DNA from: Ruminococcaceae bacterium UBA2857
GTDB taxonomy: Bacteria; Bacillota; Clostridia; Oscillospirales; Acutalibacteraceae
Direction: 5' to 3'
Assembly: GCA_002350705.1 (NCBI GenBank)
Contig: DEFH01000021.1
Span: 3,126 to 55,105, forward strand
DNA: 51,980 nucleotides
Under the pieces are notes generated by a model that saw nothing but the letters and a program-made list of their open reading frames with translations, searched no databases and was not told the origin of the DNA. This document shows positions 37,344 to 45,638 of the stretch, one piece after another (positions within the stretch are counted from its first letter, which is position 1; every line of letters begins with the position of its first letter). A program made the translations under genes and the position numbers.

Positions 37344-39191
37344 ATGACAATCAGGGAACTGCGTGAAAAGTCAATGAAACTCCCTTTGACACCGGGCGTA
37401 TATATTATGAAAAACAAACATGATGAAATTATCTATATCGGCAAGGCAAAAGCTTTGAAAAACCGTGTCAGCCAGTATTTCGGCTCGGATAAAAACCATC
37501 CCCAAAAAGTCAGACAAATGGTCATGAACGTGGACCATTTTGAATATATTCTCTGTGACAGCGAATTTGAGGCTCTTGTGCTGGAGTGCAGTCTGATTAA
37601 ACAACATAAGCCGAAATATAATATCCTGCTGAAAGATGACAAGGGTTATAGCTATATCAGAATTTCCAATGATGAATGGCGGAAGCTGAGCTTTGAAATG
37701 CAGAAAGCAGATGACGGTGCAGAGTATCTCGGACCGTATATGAGTGCATGGTATGCCAGAAATGCCGTTGACGAGGCAAAAAAAATTTTTCGTCTGCCGT
37801 CATGCGGCAAGAGTTTTCCGAGAGATATCGGCAAGGGCAGACCATGCCTGAATTATCACATCAGGCAGTGCAATGCTCCCTGCTGCGGCAAAATGACAAA
37901 ACAGGAATATAATGAAAGTGTCAATGCAGCCGTAGAATTTCTCAAAAAGGGCGGCAGCGATACCATACAGATTCTGACGGACAAAATGAACAGGGCAGCC
38001 GAACATCTGGATTTTGAATTGGCAGCGAAACTGCGTGACAGAATTACGGCAGTGAAGCGTATCACGGAAAAACAAAAAGTCGTTGCTTCCGATGTCAAAG
38101 AACAGGATGTAATCGCTGTCATGACAGAGGGAGAGGACGCTTGCTTTGCAGTGATACGGTTTGCTGACGGCAGACTGTATGACAAAGAAGACTTTCTGCT
38201 GAAAGGCTTCGGAGAAAACACAGATTTATCCATGGCAAGACGGGAATTTATTTTGCAGTACTATGCAATGCGTGAAAAAGTGCCGCCTGTTGTCATGCTT
38301 GACGGAGAAACAGAGGATGCAGAGTTGGTTCTGGAAAGACTCTCGGAATTGCGTGGAAAAAAAGTACGGTTCGTATATCCGAAAAAAGGCGAAAAGCATG
38401 ATTTACTGGAAATGTGCCGCAAAAATGCTGCGGAGCGTCTTGCCCAAAGCAGAGGACATCTCGGACATGAATTATCCGCACTGGATGAACTGGCAAGGCT
38501 GCTGGGACTGGCAAAAGTGCCTGTATTCATTGAATCCTATGATATATCGAATCTGATGGGTACGGAAAACGTAGCAGGAATGGTTGTTTTCAGGAACGGC
38601 AGACCGTTGAAGGAATCCTACCGCAAATTCAAAATCAAAGGCTTTGTCGGACAGGACGATTATGCTTCCATGAATGAGGTTCTGACAAGACGCTTCGAGG
38701 AATATTTCAAGGACAAGGACAGCGGCCGGGGGTTCGGACAACTGCCTGATTTGATATTATTGGATGGCGGCAAGGGACAGGTGTCAGCTGTGAGACCGGT
38801 ATTAGAGCGGTTTGGTTTAGAGATACCATTGTTTGGCATGGTCAAGGACGGCAGCCACCGTACACGGGCCATTACAGATGAGGGCAATGAAATTGCCATT
38901 ACTTCCAAACGACAGGCGTTTACACTCATCTCCACCATACAAGACGAAGTGCACCGTTTTGCGATTGGTTATCATCGTCAGGCGAGAAAGAAAAAAGCCT
39001 TGTCCAGCAGCCTGACGGAAATTGACGGCATCGGAACGGAACGTGCCAAGGCATTGCTTTCTTACTTCAAAACAATCAAGCGTATCAGCATGGCAGAAAC
39101 AGAAGAGCTTTTGCAGGTCAGGGGAATGAATCGCCCTGCGGCAGAAGCCGTATACCGATACTATCATGATACCGACAATCATGAAAATTAA
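37344..39191 (+). CDS. uvrC: Excinuclease ABC subunit C
   Basis: A 615-residue nuclease that makes both incisions in nucleotide excision repair. The N-terminal GIY-YIG domain reads PLTPGVYIMKNKHDEIIYIGKAKALKNRVSQYF. A cysteine cluster (CGKSFPRDIGKGRPCLNYHIRQCNAPCCG) and a UVR motif (LDFELAAKLRDRI) follow. The RNase H-like C-terminal nuclease has ESYDISNLMGTENVAGMVVF, LPDLILLDGGKGQVSAV and DEVHRFAIGYHR, ending in tandem HhH (IDGIGTERAKALLSYF; VRGMNRPAAEAVY). I begin at 37344 (MTIRELREKS) after GGGAGAGGATGAG. Its stop overlaps the stop of the convergent thioredoxin-like gene. Confidence 0.95.
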   Translation: MTIRELREKSMKLPLTPGVYIMKNKHDEIIYIGKAKALKNRVSQYFGSDKNHPQKVRQMVMNVDHFEYILCDSEFEALVLECSLIKQHKPKYNILLKDDKGYSYIRISNDEWRKLSFEMQKADDGAEYLGPYMSAWYARNAVDEAKKIFRLPSCGKSFPRDIGKGRPCLNYHIRQCNAPCCGKMTKQEYNESVNAAVEFLKKGGSDTIQILTDKMNRAAEHLDFELAAKLRDRITAVKRITEKQKVVASDVKEQDVIAVMTEGEDACFAVIRFADGRLYDKEDFLLKGFGENTDLSMARREFILQYYAMREKVPPVVMLDGETEDAELVLERLSELRGKKVRFVYPKKGEKHDLLEMCRKNAAERLAQSRGHLGHELSALDELARLLGLAKVPVFIESYDISNLMGTENVAGMVVFRNGRPLKESYRKFKIKGFVGQDDYASMNEVLTRRFEEYFKDKDSGRGFGQLPDLILLDGGKGQVSAVRPVLERFGLEIPLFGMVKDGSHRTRAITDEGNEIAITSKRQAFTLISTIQDEVHRFAIGYHRQARKKKALSSSLTEIDGIGTERAKALLSYFKTIKRISMAETEELLQVRGMNRPAAEAVYRYYHDTDNHEN

Positions 39192-39508
39192 AGCAAATCT
39201 TCTATGGCATTTTCATAGACATTGGGAGGATTGATTCCGGTAATTCTTGCCCCGATCCTGCCGTCCTTGAAAATAATCACTGTCGGCAGGGTGTCTATGG
39301 CAAAAATGCTTGCCACATCAGGCGACTGCTCCACCTCTACGGCGATTACTCTGATAAAATCATAATATATATCCGCTACTTCTTCCATGATAGGCTCCAG
39401 TGCCCTGCAATGCACATCCAGCTCATCATAGAAAAATGCCATCACAACGCCTTTTTCAATCCTGTAATCGAAATCATACGAGTCTGTTTTGATAATATCA
39501 TCATTCAT
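39188..39508 (-). CDS. Thioredoxin-fold protein lacking the CXXC active site
   Basis: A 106-residue protein with the thioredoxin layout: VVMAFFYDELDVHCRALEPIMEEVA in place of VDFWAxWCGPCKxxxPxxEE, then IRVIAVEVEQSPDVASIFAIDTLPTVIIFKDGRIGARITG including the cis-Pro loop TLPT. Only one cysteine remains where CGPC should be, so classical disulfide exchange is unlikely; monothiol chemistry or a binding role is possible. ATG 39508 has AGGAGGAATCT upstream, and the longer frame to 39652 has no site. The stop codon overlaps that of uvrC by two bases on the opposite strand. The membrane-protein gene at 39603-39980 lies upstream on the same strand. Confidence 0.8.
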   Translation of the reverse strand: MNDDIIKTDSYDFDYRIEKGVVMAFFYDELDVHCRALEPIMEEVADIYYDFIRVIAVEVEQSPDVASIFAIDTLPTVIIFKDGRIGARITGINPPNVYENAIEDLL

Positions 39509-39602
39509 TTTAGATTCCTCCTGAAATATTTTTGCAAAACCGTTAAATTGGCAAGTTTCGCCATATAAAAATGCTATGATATGACTGCGGGGAGACATAA
39601 TC

Positions 39603-39980
39603 CTATGACCGAATGATTCTGTCAATGGTCTCCCTGAGTCTGACCGCAGCAAATCCTATGGAAAAAGGAAGGACTGTCTGTTTGAATTGTAACGCTGACA
39701 TTACTCCCTTCACGGTAAGAAACACGTATGCTGCACTGACCGCCAGTGTCACGGGCAGCGTCACGATTTCCTGTATCTCAGGAGAAAAGCCTAACATTCC
39801 GAACAGCAGCCCGTCTATACAGTACAGTGTACTGAACATGACGAACATCACAAAACCCTGATATTTATGAAATCTTACATCAGGGTTTTCTCTCTCAGCC
39901 GAAAAGTGTCCCACTACAAACAGGACACCAATATATGAAATGGCAGATAAAAATCTGATATTGGAATTTTCTTCCTTCAT
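39603..39980 (-). CDS. Small membrane protein, DUF4870-like
   Basis: A 125-residue protein with about three hydrophobic segments (LSAISYIGVLFVVGHF; YQGFVMFVMFSTLYCIDGLLFG; VTLPVTLAVSAAYVFLTV). The pattern of an early helix, a conserved FHKYQGF/VRFHxxQ-like motif and two further helices resembles DUF4870/Tic20-like proteins. GGGAGGGATG precedes the ATG. The function is unknown. The thioredoxin-like gene follows after 94 bases on the same strand and may be co-transcribed. Confidence 0.68.
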   Translation of the reverse strand: MKEENSNIRFLSAISYIGVLFVVGHFSAERENPDVRFHKYQGFVMFVMFSTLYCIDGLLFGMLGFSPEIQEIVTLPVTLAVSAAYVFLTVKGVMSALQFKQTVLPFSIGFAAVRLRETIDRIIRS

Positions 39981-40005
39981 GATTGCATCCCTCCCTTTCT
40001 ATGCT

Positions 40006-40034
40006 ATTTTATAATACATACGCAAATATTGCAA
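40006..40034 (-). promoter_or_regulatory. Promoter of the minus-strand membrane/thioredoxin-like pair
   Basis: On the minus strand, TTGCAA (40034-40029) and TAAAAT (40011-40006) are 17 bases apart. TTGCAA is palindromic and could also serve a plus-strand TAATAA 18 bases to the right, giving back-to-back promoters. Confidence 0.5.
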
Positions 40035-40136
40035 GTATCTGCGGTACGGGTGTAATAAAAGATTTTTTTGTTTCATATAGATGTTGAGAAAAGTATCATG
40101 AGGGATTTCCCTCACTCAGAAAGGAATGAAAGCAAA

Positions 40137-41084
40137 ATGACAGGATATTATCCTGAAGGCAGGCTTATCAACACGATGGAGAATCTTTCCTCCATGCAGT
40201 CTTTGTCACAGCTGACGGAAGCATACCATGACAGCCGAATTCTCGAAGCACGGGCTGTTGTATGTGATTCCTCACACAATCTCATTGTAGACCTCGGCAT
40301 AATGAAAGGCATCATCCCACGTGAAGAAGGAGCGATGGGCATTAAAGAAGGCACTGTCAGAGATATTGCCGTGATCTCCCGTGTCAATCGTCCGGTATGT
40401 TTTGTTATCACCGACTTCAAGAAAAACGAGTCCGGCAGAACAGTGGCGATTCTTTCCAGACGGCTGGCACAGGAACGCTGTATGAGGGAATATATTTCCC
40501 GACTGCTGCCCGGAGATGTAGTGGATGCCCGCATCACTCATCTGGATTCTTTCGGAGCATTTGCGGATATTGGATGCGGTATCGTATCTTTGCTGCCGAT
40601 CGACTCCATCTCGGTTTCCAGAATTGACCATCCCCGTGAGCGCTTCACGGTGGGCATGGAAATCAAGGCGGTAATCAAATCCGTTGAAAACGGCAGAATC
40701 AGCCTGACTCACAAGGAACTGCTTGGCACATGGGAAGAAAATGCACAGCGTTTTCAGGTGGGAGAAACGGTAGCAGGCATTATCCGTTCCGTAGAGGAAT
40801 ACGGAGCATTTGTGGAGCTTGCCCCCAACCTTGCCGGTCTTGCGGAAATGAAGGACGGCATTGCAGCAGGACAGCAGGCAAGCGTCTATATCAAGAATAT
40901 TATCCCCAACCGTATGAAAATCAAGCTGATTATCATAGATACCTTTGATTATGAATATCATCCGCATCAGCCGGAATATTTCTTTACTGGCAGTCATATT
41001 GACAGCTTCTATTATTCTCCTCCGGCCTCAGACAAAATTATCGAAACGCATTTTACACCTCAGCCTATGCTGATGAATGCATAA
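40137..41084 (+). CDS. S1 RNA-binding domain protein
   Basis: A 315-residue protein resembling the S1-type proteins of clostridia once annotated as ribosomal protein S1. An N-terminal region (about 15-110) looks like a degenerate OB fold (RAVVCDSSHNLIVDLGIMKGIIPREEG). A first S1 domain has PGDVVDARITHLDSFGAFADIGCGIVSLLPID, and a second has VGETVAGIIRSVEEYGAFVELAPNLAGLAEMKDG. The C-terminal ~60 residues are unique. ATG 40137 follows AAAGGAATG; an earlier start at 40068 lacks a site. It is monocistronic, between a weak promoter and a strong terminator. It probably binds mRNA or ribosomes. Confidence 0.82.
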   Translation: MTGYYPEGRLINTMENLSSMQSLSQLTEAYHDSRILEARAVVCDSSHNLIVDLGIMKGIIPREEGAMGIKEGTVRDIAVISRVNRPVCFVITDFKKNESGRTVAILSRRLAQERCMREYISRLLPGDVVDARITHLDSFGAFADIGCGIVSLLPIDSISVSRIDHPRERFTVGMEIKAVIKSVENGRISLTHKELLGTWEENAQRFQVGETVAGIIRSVEEYGAFVELAPNLAGLAEMKDGIAAGQQASVYIKNIIPNRMKIKLIIIDTFDYEYHPHQPEYFFTGSHIDSFYYSPPASDKIIETHFTPQPMLMNA

Positions 41085-41090
41085 TCAACC

Positions 41091-41136
41091 GAAGCCGACA
41101 GAACAGATTTCTCATTCTGCTCTGTCGGCTTCTTTT
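41091..41136 (+). terminator. Terminator after the S1-domain gene
   Basis: GAAGCCGACAGA (41091-41102) and TCTGTCGGCTTC (41121-41132) form a 12-bp perfect stem, followed by TTTT. Confidence 0.88.
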
Positions 41137-41177
41137 GGAACTTGGAAAGGATTTGCAAATAAAGATTGAAAAAGCTA

Positions 41178-41206
41178 TTGACAATCAGAGAAATTTATTT
41201 GATAAT
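41178..41206 (+). promoter_or_regulatory. Sigma-A promoter of rsmD-coaD
   Basis: TTGACA (41178-41183) and GATAAT (41201-41206) are separated by 17 bases. Confidence 0.82.
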
Positions 41207-41276
41207 ATATATGGGTGATTTTAGATAAAATCCGTAAAGGTATTTTGTAAAATAACGCTGAAAAAGGAATGATGAC

Positions 41277-41828
41277 ATGAGGGTAATCACCGGAAAAGCA
41301 AGAGGAAGAAAACTCCAAACACCGCCCGGCAGGGATATTCGCCCGACAACGGATATTGTGAAAGAAGCCGTATTCAGTATCATACAGTTCAGCATCGAAG
41401 GAAGAGTGTTTCTGGATGCTTTTGCCGGTAGCGGTCAGATGGGGATAGAAGCACTGAGCCGCGGAGCTGAAAAGGCTGTTTTTCTTGACAGTGCCCGACA
41501 GTCTTGTGAAACGGTCAGAAAAAATCTGGCAGCAGCAGGATTGTCGGAAAATGCCGCAGTTAAAAATACCGATACAGTTGCCTATCTTTCGGGAACCCCC
41601 GAAAAATTTGATATTGTATTCATTGATCCGCCATACAGAACAGGACTTTTAATGCAGGCACTGGAAAAAATGCCGAGAGTCATGAATCGCGGAGGAATTA
41701 TTTTGTGTGAGCACCCTGCTGATGAGCAGCTCCCCGATGAAATACAGGATTTTGTATTGAAAAAAAATTATAAATACGGTAAAATTATCATTACCGTGTA
41801 TTCACATAAGGAAGTGTCAGGAATATGA
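41277..41828 (+). CDS. rsmD: 16S rRNA (guanine966-N2)-methyltransferase RsmD
   Basis: A 183-residue class I SAM methyltransferase that makes m2G966 in 16S rRNA. The start MRVITGKARGRKLQTPPG and PTTDIVKEAVFSI are RsmD hallmarks. The SAM motif is FLDAFAGSGQMGIEALSRGA, and the catalytic DPPY is in VFIDPPYRTGLL. The stop overlaps coaD by four bases, the usual Firmicutes pairing. Confidence 0.94.
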   Translation: MRVITGKARGRKLQTPPGRDIRPTTDIVKEAVFSIIQFSIEGRVFLDAFAGSGQMGIEALSRGAEKAVFLDSARQSCETVRKNLAAAGLSENAAVKNTDTVAYLSGTPEKFDIVFIDPPYRTGLLMQALEKMPRVMNRGGIILCEHPADEQLPDEIQDFVLKKNYKYGKIIITVYSHKEVSGI

Positions 41829-42319
41829 GAATTGCAATCTGTCCGGGCAGCTTTGATCCGGTCACGCTGGGACATATTGATATTATCCGCAGAGCCTCAA
41901 AACTTTTTGACAAAGTGATTGTGGCAGTGCTGCTGAACATGGATAAAAAAACATGGTTTACCATAGGTGAGAGAACAGACCTTCTCAAAAAAGCTACGGC
42001 TGATATACCCAACGTGGAAATTGCAGGCTTTGAAGGTCTGTTGGTGGACTTTGCCAAACAGAAAAAAGCCTGTGCCATTGTCAAAGGTCTGAGAGCTGTT
42101 TCAGACTTTGAATATGAATTTCAGATGGCTCTGACCAACAGCAAACTCGATGCCAATCTCGAAACCGTATTTCTGACAACCAGCTCGGAGAATATGTATT
42201 TAAGCTCCAGCATTGTGAAACAGGTAGGACTTCTGGGCGGCAATGTCCAGCCCTTTGTACCGGAATGTGTGCATGATGAAATCGTATCAAGAATCAGACA
42301 AAGGAGTAAATTAAAATGA
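41825..42319 (+). CDS. coaD: Phosphopantetheine adenylyltransferase
   Basis: A 164-residue enzyme of coenzyme A synthesis (4'-phosphopantetheine plus ATP to dephospho-CoA). The nucleotidyltransferase motif is CPGSFDPVTLGHIDIIRRA (TxGH). The C-terminal motif is NMYLSSSIVKQVG. The core VKGLRAVSDFEYEFQMALTN is typical. It overlaps rsmD by four bases upstream and the coiled-coil gene by four bases downstream. Confidence 0.96.
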   Translation: MRIAICPGSFDPVTLGHIDIIRRASKLFDKVIVAVLLNMDKKTWFTIGERTDLLKKATADIPNVEIAGFEGLLVDFAKQKKACAIVKGLRAVSDFEYEFQMALTNSKLDANLETVFLTTSSENMYLSSSIVKQVGLLGGNVQPFVPECVHDEIVSRIRQRSKLK

Positions 42320-42801
42320 AAATGGAAATGTTAATAGAGGAATTACAGGAGGTAGTGGACGGAGCCTTTACTCTTCCGCTCAGCGGAGGAAAAACCGTTG
42401 TGAATACAGAACGCCTGAAAGAAATCATCGAGGAAATGAGAGCCAATATCCCGCAGGAAATCCGTCAGGCAAAAAATATCGTTGCCGACAGAACCAATAT
42501 CATGGCAAAGGCAAAAAAAGAAGCAGAGGAAATTGTACAGACGGCAGAAGCCAGAGCCAAGGAAATGACAGACCGTCATGAGATTACCAGAAATGCCCAG
42601 AATACCGCTGATGAGATTCTGAAAAAGGCAAATGATGAATCTGAAAAGATCCGCAGTGCCGCAAATTCCTATATTGAGAGCATTATGAAAAAGGCGGATG
42701 AGGGATTGTCGGCAAACCTTGCCCAGCTCCAGAAAACCCGTCAGAGCCTTTTGGCACTCCAGAACAAAAGTCAGCAAAAACGTGCCTCTTCCAAAAAATA
42801 A
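42316..42801 (+). CDS. Coiled-coil protein of the rsmD-coaD operon
   Basis: A 161-residue, highly charged protein. Residues 1-45 (MLIEELQEVVDGAFTLPLSGGKTVVN) are followed by a long coiled coil (about 50-150) rich in Ala, Lys and Glu, such as AKAKKEAEEIVQTAEARAKEMTDRHE. The pattern resembles DivIVA/GpsB coiled coils and the b-type stalk of ATP synthases; similar proteins next to coaD are often labelled only 'ATPase' or hypothetical. There is no membrane segment or nucleotide motif. AAGGAG lies nine bases upstream, inside the end of coaD. A scaffold role in cell division or wall growth is a guess. Confidence 0.75.
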   Translation: MKMEMLIEELQEVVDGAFTLPLSGGKTVVNTERLKEIIEEMRANIPQEIRQAKNIVADRTNIMAKAKKEAEEIVQTAEARAKEMTDRHEITRNAQNTADEILKKANDESEKIRSAANSYIESIMKKADEGLSANLAQLQKTRQSLLALQNKSQQKRASSKK

Positions 42802-42823
42802 GGAATGGATAAAGTGAGGTTTT

Positions 42824-44191
42824 ATGAAAAAAATATTGTCAGTCATACTGTATACCATATTTTTCGGCTTTGCAGCGGTACTGTTTGTGTCGTGCATTAT
42901 CCTGATCGTCAAAACGGCAAACCGCAATGTCAAGCAATATAATGATCTGGAAGCTGTGATGATTGATGACCGTGAGGGAACAGATAACGGAAATTATGCG
43001 GTAATCGGTGCGGAGGTGTCCTCGCAGTCCCCAAAGGGATACAGGGACATTCAGTTAAAATATGGCTATCAGGCACTTGATACGGCAAACAAACAGGATC
43101 TCTATGACCGGATTGAAAAAAATATCTATTCGGTATCGGAGGATATGGACGACAACGGACATTATCGTCTGGCACGGCTGAAAATCATCGGAGAAAAAAT
43201 GTCGGAGTTTGACATCAGAGAAGTGATGAATGCCTATCTCTATGACAATCCGCAGGTGTTCTGGCTGGAAAATCTGTTCGGATATGCGTATGCAGGGGAA
43301 GATACCATTGTGGAATTTTATTCGGAGCTGTCGGCAGAGGAATGTGAGGACTGCATCGCCCTGTTCAATAAAAAAGTAGATGAAATCGTTGCTGCGGTAG
43401 ACTCAGGGCTTTCCGAGTATGAGAGAGAAAAAATTGTGCATGACAAAGTACTGGATGGCTGTGTCTATAAAAAAGGTGTGGAATCCTCCAAAGACGGTTG
43501 GCAGTATTTTTCGGCATACGGTGCACTGGTGACAGGAGAGGCTGTCTGTGAAGGCTATGCCAAATCCATGCAGATTATTTTGTCGAAAGTGGGAATCCCG
43601 TGCCTTACCATCAGAGGAGAGGCAGACGGTATCCTGCATATGTGGAATGTTGTGGAACTGAATGATGAATGGTATCATCTTGATCCTACATGGGACGACA
43701 ACGACAAGGACGGTAAAATTATATATGAATACTTTAATCTGAGTACGGAAAATATCTCCCAAAGCCATAAAATTAATCAGGATATCATGAATGGATTGCT
43801 GTTTGCGGAAAACAGAGAAAAGATTGGCACTATCCGATATAATTTTTTTGTTCCGATGTGCGTTTCCATGAATATGAATTATTATATGCAGGAGGGAGTG
43901 CAGATTGAAAAGTTTGACACGGAAACCGATCAGAAAGTGATCAACGCTTTTGTGAAAAGAGTCCGTGACGGAGAAAACTATTTTCCGCTGCGGTTTGGTA
44001 CGGAAATGTCTTATCGGGAATATATCGACAAACTTTTCTATGAGGCACCCTATAAATATTATTATTATGTGGATCATGCCAATGAAATTCTTGACAAACA
44101 AAATCGGATTTCCAAAGACAGTATTTCTGTGCTGACCAATGAAAATAACCTGACCCTGCGTATCAGGATTCGCACAGGGGAATCCGCATAA
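42824..44191 (+). CDS. Membrane-anchored transglutaminase-like protein
   Basis: A 455-residue protein with one N-terminal transmembrane helix (about 5-29) and a large extracytoplasmic part. The transglutaminase-like core (PF01841 type) lies at about 195-300: Cys in TGEAVCEGYAKSMQIIL, His in ILHMWNVVEL and Asp in WYHLDPTWDDN form the expected triad. Bacterial members are usually peptidases or peptide-modifying enzymes rather than cross-linkers. The C-terminal 150 residues have no recognisable fold. It follows the coiled-coil gene by 22 bases and ends just before the lysine operon promoter. Confidence 0.83.
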   Translation: MKKILSVILYTIFFGFAAVLFVSCIILIVKTANRNVKQYNDLEAVMIDDREGTDNGNYAVIGAEVSSQSPKGYRDIQLKYGYQALDTANKQDLYDRIEKNIYSVSEDMDDNGHYRLARLKIIGEKMSEFDIREVMNAYLYDNPQVFWLENLFGYAYAGEDTIVEFYSELSAEECEDCIALFNKKVDEIVAAVDSGLSEYEREKIVHDKVLDGCVYKKGVESSKDGWQYFSAYGALVTGEAVCEGYAKSMQIILSKVGIPCLTIRGEADGILHMWNVVELNDEWYHLDPTWDDNDKDGKIIYEYFNLSTENISQSHKINQDIMNGLLFAENREKIGTIRYNFFVPMCVSMNMNYYMQEGVQIEKFDTETDQKVINAFVKRVRDGENYFPLRFGTEMSYREYIDKLFYEAPYKYYYYVDHANEILDKQNRISKDSISVLTNENNLTLRIRIRTGESA

Positions 44192-44199
44192 AAACACGG

Positions 44200-44228
44200 T
44201 TGACAAATGCCGCTGTCAGTGATATGAT
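44200..44228 (+). promoter_or_regulatory. Sigma-A promoter of the lysine riboswitch operon
   Basis: TTGACA (44200-44205) and TATGAT (44223-44228) are separated by 17 bases. Transcription begins about 25-30 bases before the riboswitch. Confidence 0.85.
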
Positions 44229-44261
44229 AGTATTGATAATTGAATCCTGTGTATCTTTTCC

Positions 44262-44427
44262 GGATAGAGGTGCGGAAACTGCGTGTAACAAAAGGGAGCT
44301 TACCGAAAAGCATGGATCTTTTGCGAATAGCTTTTCTGCCGAGAGGTGAAGAGTGGTAATCTTCACTTCGGCTGCATATCATAGAGGTGTGCGGTTGTCA
44401 TCATAAAGGCGTGATGGAGAGCTATCG
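44262..44427 (+). promoter_or_regulatory. Lysine riboswitch (L box)
   Basis: The leader carries the L-box landmarks in order: GATAGAGGTGCGG (P1 5' strand and start of the core), AGGGAGCTTACCGAAAAGC, GCCGAGAGGTGAAGAGTGG with the matching CTTCACTTCGGC arm, GTGTGCGGTTGTCATC, and GATGGAGAGCTATC closing P1 (GGATAG with CTATC). B. subtilis lysC has the same GATAGAGGTGCG opening and GGGCTATC close. A Rho-independent terminator follows at 44451, so lysine binding should favour termination before asd. The gap 44192-44532 is fully explained by promoter, aptamer, terminator and ribosome binding site. Confidence 0.92.
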
Positions 44428-44450
44428 AAATGTTTTTTGAATGCTTTTAT

Positions 44451-44487
44451 GAAACCGGTTGTATCAAAAAAACCGGTTTTTTGTTTT
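44451..44487 (+). terminator. Terminator of the lysine riboswitch expression platform
   Basis: AAACCGGTT (44452-44460) pairs with AACCGGTTT (44471-44479) around an A-rich loop, followed by TTTGTTTTG. It lies 24 bases after the aptamer and before the asd ribosome binding site. Confidence 0.88.
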
Positions 44488-44532
44488 GTGAAAGGATGTC
44501 CGGGAATAACAGCTTTAAAGGAGAAACGAATT

Positions 44533-45615
44533 ATGGAAAAAAAGTATAATGTAGGTATCATCGGTGCAACAGGTATGGTAGGTCAGAGATTTGCCACACT
44601 GCTGGAAAATCATCCTTGGTTCAATGTTGTTGTTCTGGCAGCCAGTGCCCGTTCCGCAGGCAAAACCTACAAGGAAGCAGCCGGCAGCCGCTGGGCAATG
44701 AAAACTCCTATGCCGAAAGCAATGGAAGAGATGATTATCATGGACGCTGTCAATGTAGAAGAAATCGCTTCTAAAGTGGATTTTGTTTTCTGTGCCGTTG
44801 ATATGAAAAAAGAGGATATCCGTGCATTGGAGGAAAAGTATGCAAAAGCAGAGTGTCCTGTTGTTTCCAATAACTCCGCACACAGATTTACACCGGATGT
44901 ACCTATGATTATTCCTGAAATCAATGATAATCATCTGGATATTATCGCTTCACAGAAAGAGCGTCTCGGTACAAAGAGAGGCTTTATTGCAGTGAAATCC
45001 AACTGTTCGCTCCAGAGCTATGTGCCGGCCATTCATCCGCTGATGAAATACGGTGTAAAGAAAGTGCTTGCTTGTACTTATCAGGCAATCTCCGGAGCAG
45101 GCAAGACATTTGAAAGATGGCCTGAAATGGTAGACAACGTTATCCCGTACATTGGCGGCGAGGAAGAAAAATCCGAGCAGGAACCGCTCAAAATCTGGGG
45201 TACTATCGAAAATGGCCGGATTGTAAAGGCAACCTCTCCGTCTATCACAGCACAGTGTATCAGAGTACCTGTGTCAGACGGACACACAGCAGCCGTATTT
45301 GTAGAACTGGAAAACAAGCCTTCTATGGAAGACATCATCAAGGATTGGGAAACTTACAGCGGTAAGCCGCAGGCATTGAATTTGCCGTCTGCACCCAAAC
45401 AGTTCCTGCACTACTTCACAGAAAACGACAGACCGCAGATCAAGTCCGAGCGTAATCTTGAAAACGGTATGGCAGTATCCATCGGCAGACTCAGAGAAGA
45501 TACACAATATACTATCAAATTTGTTTGTATGTCCCACAATACCCTGCGTGGAGCAGCAGGCGGAGCGGTTCTTCTGGCAGAGCTTCTCTGTGCAGAGGGT
45601 TACATGGACAGATAA
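44533..45615 (+). CDS. asd: Aspartate-semialdehyde dehydrogenase
   Basis: A 360-residue NADPH enzyme that reduces aspartyl-beta-phosphate to aspartate semialdehyde, the branch point to lysine, threonine and methionine. The nucleotide motif is VGIIGATGMVGQRFA. The catalytic Cys is in VKSNCSLQSYVPAIHPL, and the active-site Gln/His segments are CTYQAISGAGKTF and RVPVSDGHTAAV. It belongs to the longer archaeal/fungal-like branch (about 350-360). The start is ATG 44533 after AAAGGAGAAACG; the frame stays open upstream through the riboswitch terminator, and any earlier start is an artefact. It is the first gene of the riboswitch operon. Confidence 0.95.
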   Translation: MEKKYNVGIIGATGMVGQRFATLLENHPWFNVVVLAASARSAGKTYKEAAGSRWAMKTPMPKAMEEMIIMDAVNVEEIASKVDFVFCAVDMKKEDIRALEEKYAKAECPVVSNNSAHRFTPDVPMIIPEINDNHLDIIASQKERLGTKRGFIAVKSNCSLQSYVPAIHPLMKYGVKKVLACTYQAISGAGKTFERWPEMVDNVIPYIGGEEEKSEQEPLKIWGTIENGRIVKATSPSITAQCIRVPVSDGHTAAVFVELENKPSMEDIIKDWETYSGKPQALNLPSAPKQFLHYFTENDRPQIKSERNLENGMAVSIGRLREDTQYTIKFVCMSHNTLRGAAGGAVLLAELLCAEGYMDR

Positions 45616-45638
45616 AAAATTTTTAAGGAGGCCAGTGT

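Noticed and set aside
39613..39861. An 82-codon plus-strand frame opposite the membrane protein at 39603-39980
   Set aside because: The minus-strand frame has a good ribosome binding site, a promoter and clear transmembrane periodicity; the plus-strand frame has none of these.
44437..44532. Longer asd start at 44437
   Set aside because: The extension translates the riboswitch terminator and has no ribosome binding site; ATG 44533 has AAAGGAG.
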